Origin: CAZCZZ01 sp964503335
GTDB taxonomy: Bacteria > Verrucomicrobiota > Kiritimatiellia > CAIVKH01
Direction: 5' to 3'
NCBI GenBank assembly: GCA_964503335.1
Contig: CAZCZZ010000104.1
Span: 1 to 7,048, forward strand
Length of the DNA: 7,048 bases
The translations under genes were made by a program, and so were the position numbers. The stretch's first letter is position 1, and each line of letters starts with the position of its first letter. The notes under the pieces were generated by a model. The model made no database searches. It was given only the letters and a program-made list of their open reading frames with translations, and had not been told where the DNA came from. Positions 5,860 through 7,048 of this stretch are shown in pieces.

Positions 5860-7048
5860 CTACGCCTTCGGCTCTTCCGGCAACGCAAGCTTGATGTAGA
5901 GTTCGCGAAGCTGTTTCGCGTCCACTTCGTCCGGCGCGTTCATCATCAGGTCCATCGCCTTCTGCGTCTTCGGGAACGAGATGACTTCGCGGAGGCTGGC
6001 GCAGCCGGCCATGAGCATGACAAGGCGATCCAAGCCGAGGGCCAAGCCTCCGTGCGGAGGTGCGCCGTACTGGAACGCGTCGATCATGTGGCCGAACATG
6101 CTGCTGATCTTCTGGTCGCTCAGGCCCAAGGCGCGGAAGGCGCGGGCCTGCAATTCAGAATCGTGGATACGGAGGCTTCCGCCACCGAGCTCCACGCCGT
6201 TCAGGATAATGTCGTAGGCAATGGCGCGGACCTTCAGCGGCTCCGTTTCGATCAGGTGCGCATCCTCGGGATGCGGCGCTGTGAAGGGATGGTTCACGGA
6301 CGTGAGTCCGCCTTCCGCCGTCTTGTCGAACAACGGGAAATCCGTAACCCACGTGAATTTGAACACGCCTTCGGGGATCGCCTTGGCCTGCTGGCCAGCG
6401 AGCAACCGAAGGCGACCGAGCGCAAGGTCTGCCGCGTCTACTTTGTCGGCGGCGAAAAGGATCAGGTCGCCGACAGCGATATCGAGTCGCTTCTGCAGCC
6501 CCTCCTTCTCCGCGTCGGAGAAGAACTTCACGATCGGAGATTTCCACGTGCCGTCTTCCTGCACGCGGATGAATGCGAGGCCGCCAAGACCCGCTTCCTT
6601 GGCCAGCGCAGTCCAGTCGTCGATGACGCCTGCGGACACGCCCGCAAGGCCCTTTGCATTGATCGCTTTCACCACGCCGCCCTGTGCCAGGACGTTGGCA
6701 AATACCTTGAACTGCGACGCGGCGAACACATCGCTCAGGTCCGTAAGCAGCATACCGAAGCGCGTGTCCGGCTTGTCGGAGCCATAGAGACCCATCGCAT
6801 CCGAGAACGGCATACGCGGCAGCGGAAGCTGGGGACGTGGAAGACCAGAGGCCTCCATGACATCGGCGAGCAATCCATCGATCAGGGCGTAGATGTCCTC
6901 GGCCGTGAGAAACGACATCTCGAGGTCGATCTGCGTGAATTCCGGCTGGCGATCAGCGCGAAGGTCCTCGTCGCGGAAGCAGCGCGCGATCTGGAAATAG
7001 CGGTCGAGTCCCGCAACCATGCAGAGCTGCTTGTACTGCTGAGGCGAC
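5860..7048 (-). CDS. aspS: Aspartyl-tRNA synthetase, C-terminal part (N-terminus outside the window)
   Basis: This class II synthetase charges tRNA-Asp with aspartate. The frame is open to the right edge and reads SPQQYKQLC before the Met at 7020, so that Met is internal. About 395 of roughly 590 residues are present. Counting from that Met: motif 2 is FRDEDLRADRQPEFTQID (15-32), a bacterial GAD insertion domain spans roughly 80-220, FTWVTDFPLF (222-231) and GVELGGGSLRIH (275-286) line the active site, and motif 3 is GGLALGLDRLVMLMAG (324-339). The C-terminus, LRELYIKLALPEEPKA, is typical. The anticodon-binding domain and motif 1 lie outside, so whether the enzyme is discriminating or also charges tRNA-Asn cannot be judged. 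It converges on accA and probably belongs to a separate transcript. Confidence 0.97.
   Translation of the reverse strand, partial: SPQQYKQLCMVAGLDRYFQIARCFRDEDLRADRQPEFTQIDLEMSFLTAEDIYALIDGLLADVMEASGLPRPQLPLPRMPFSDAMGLYGSDKPDTRFGMLLTDLSDVFAASQFKVFANVLAQGGVVKAINAKGLAGVSAGVIDDWTALAKEAGLGGLAFIRVQEDGTWKSPIVKFFSDAEKEGLQKRLDIAVGDLILFAADKVDAADLALGRLRLLAGQQAKAIPEGVFKFTWVTDFPLFDKTAEGGLTSVNHPFTAPHPEDAHLIETEPLKVRAIAYDIILNGVELGGGSLRIHDSELQARAFRALGLSDQKISSMFGHMIDAFQYGAPPHGGLALGLDRLVMLMAGCASLREVISFPKTQKAMDLMMNAPDEVDAKQLRELYIKLALPEEPKA

Noticed and set aside
5860..7048. Asparaginyl- or lysyl-tRNA synthetase instead of aspartyl
   Set aside because: The GAD insertion between motifs 2 and 3 and the FRDEDLRADRQPEFTQID motif are specific to bacterial aspartyl-tRNA synthetase.

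Overview
The window (about 60% G+C by eye, not counted) comes from a bacterium. It carries AccA, a bacterial-type aspartyl-tRNA synthetase with a GAD insertion domain, and a periplasmic LysM/L,D-transpeptidase. It also carries the ATPase subunit of topoisomerase VI, which is typical of archaea and plants and only sporadic in bacteria. That gene, the Hanks-type kinase and the S23-type four-helix-bundle gene fit an environmental lineage such as Planctomycetes, Sumerlaeota (BRC1) or Hydrogenedentota. This placement is inference and weak. There are no rRNA or tRNA genes, no CRISPR array, no transposase, and no gene-free stretch above 300 bases.

Layout. (1) Bases 1-1376, + strand: C-terminal part of topoisomerase VI subunit B, cut by the window edge just inside its ATP-binding G-x-x-G-x-G loop. 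A palindromic element (375-465) sits in frame inside it. (2) Bases 1385-1983: a small S23-type four-helix-bundle gene (1502-1897) lies between two hairpin-forming, A+T-richer repeats sharing a 38-base direct repeat with one mismatch (1426-1463 and 1946-1983). This looks like a self-contained inserted cassette. (3) Bases 1977-2921, - strand: a rhomboid intramembrane protease with an N-terminal zinc ribbon; its last codons and stop lie inside the right-hand repeat. (4) Bases 3005-5828, + strand: a tight three-gene run of a divergent Ser/Thr kinase-like protein, a membrane-anchored LysM/L,D-transpeptidase (4-base overlap) and accA (5-base gap). (5) Bases 5860-7048, - strand: C-terminal part of aspS, convergent with accA.

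How it fits together. The kinase-like protein, the peptidoglycan cross-linking enzyme and the first committed step of fatty-acid synthesis probably share one transcript. This suggests, without proving, coordination of envelope growth. The kinase has Arg in place of the beta-3 Lys and DFD in place of DFG, so it may be a pseudokinase or an atypical kinase.

The most unusual material is the repeat structure. The four-helix cassette has palindromic ends, and the right end gives both converging genes the same Ser-stop (TCA TAA) ending. A different palindrome has been absorbed into the top6B reading frame.
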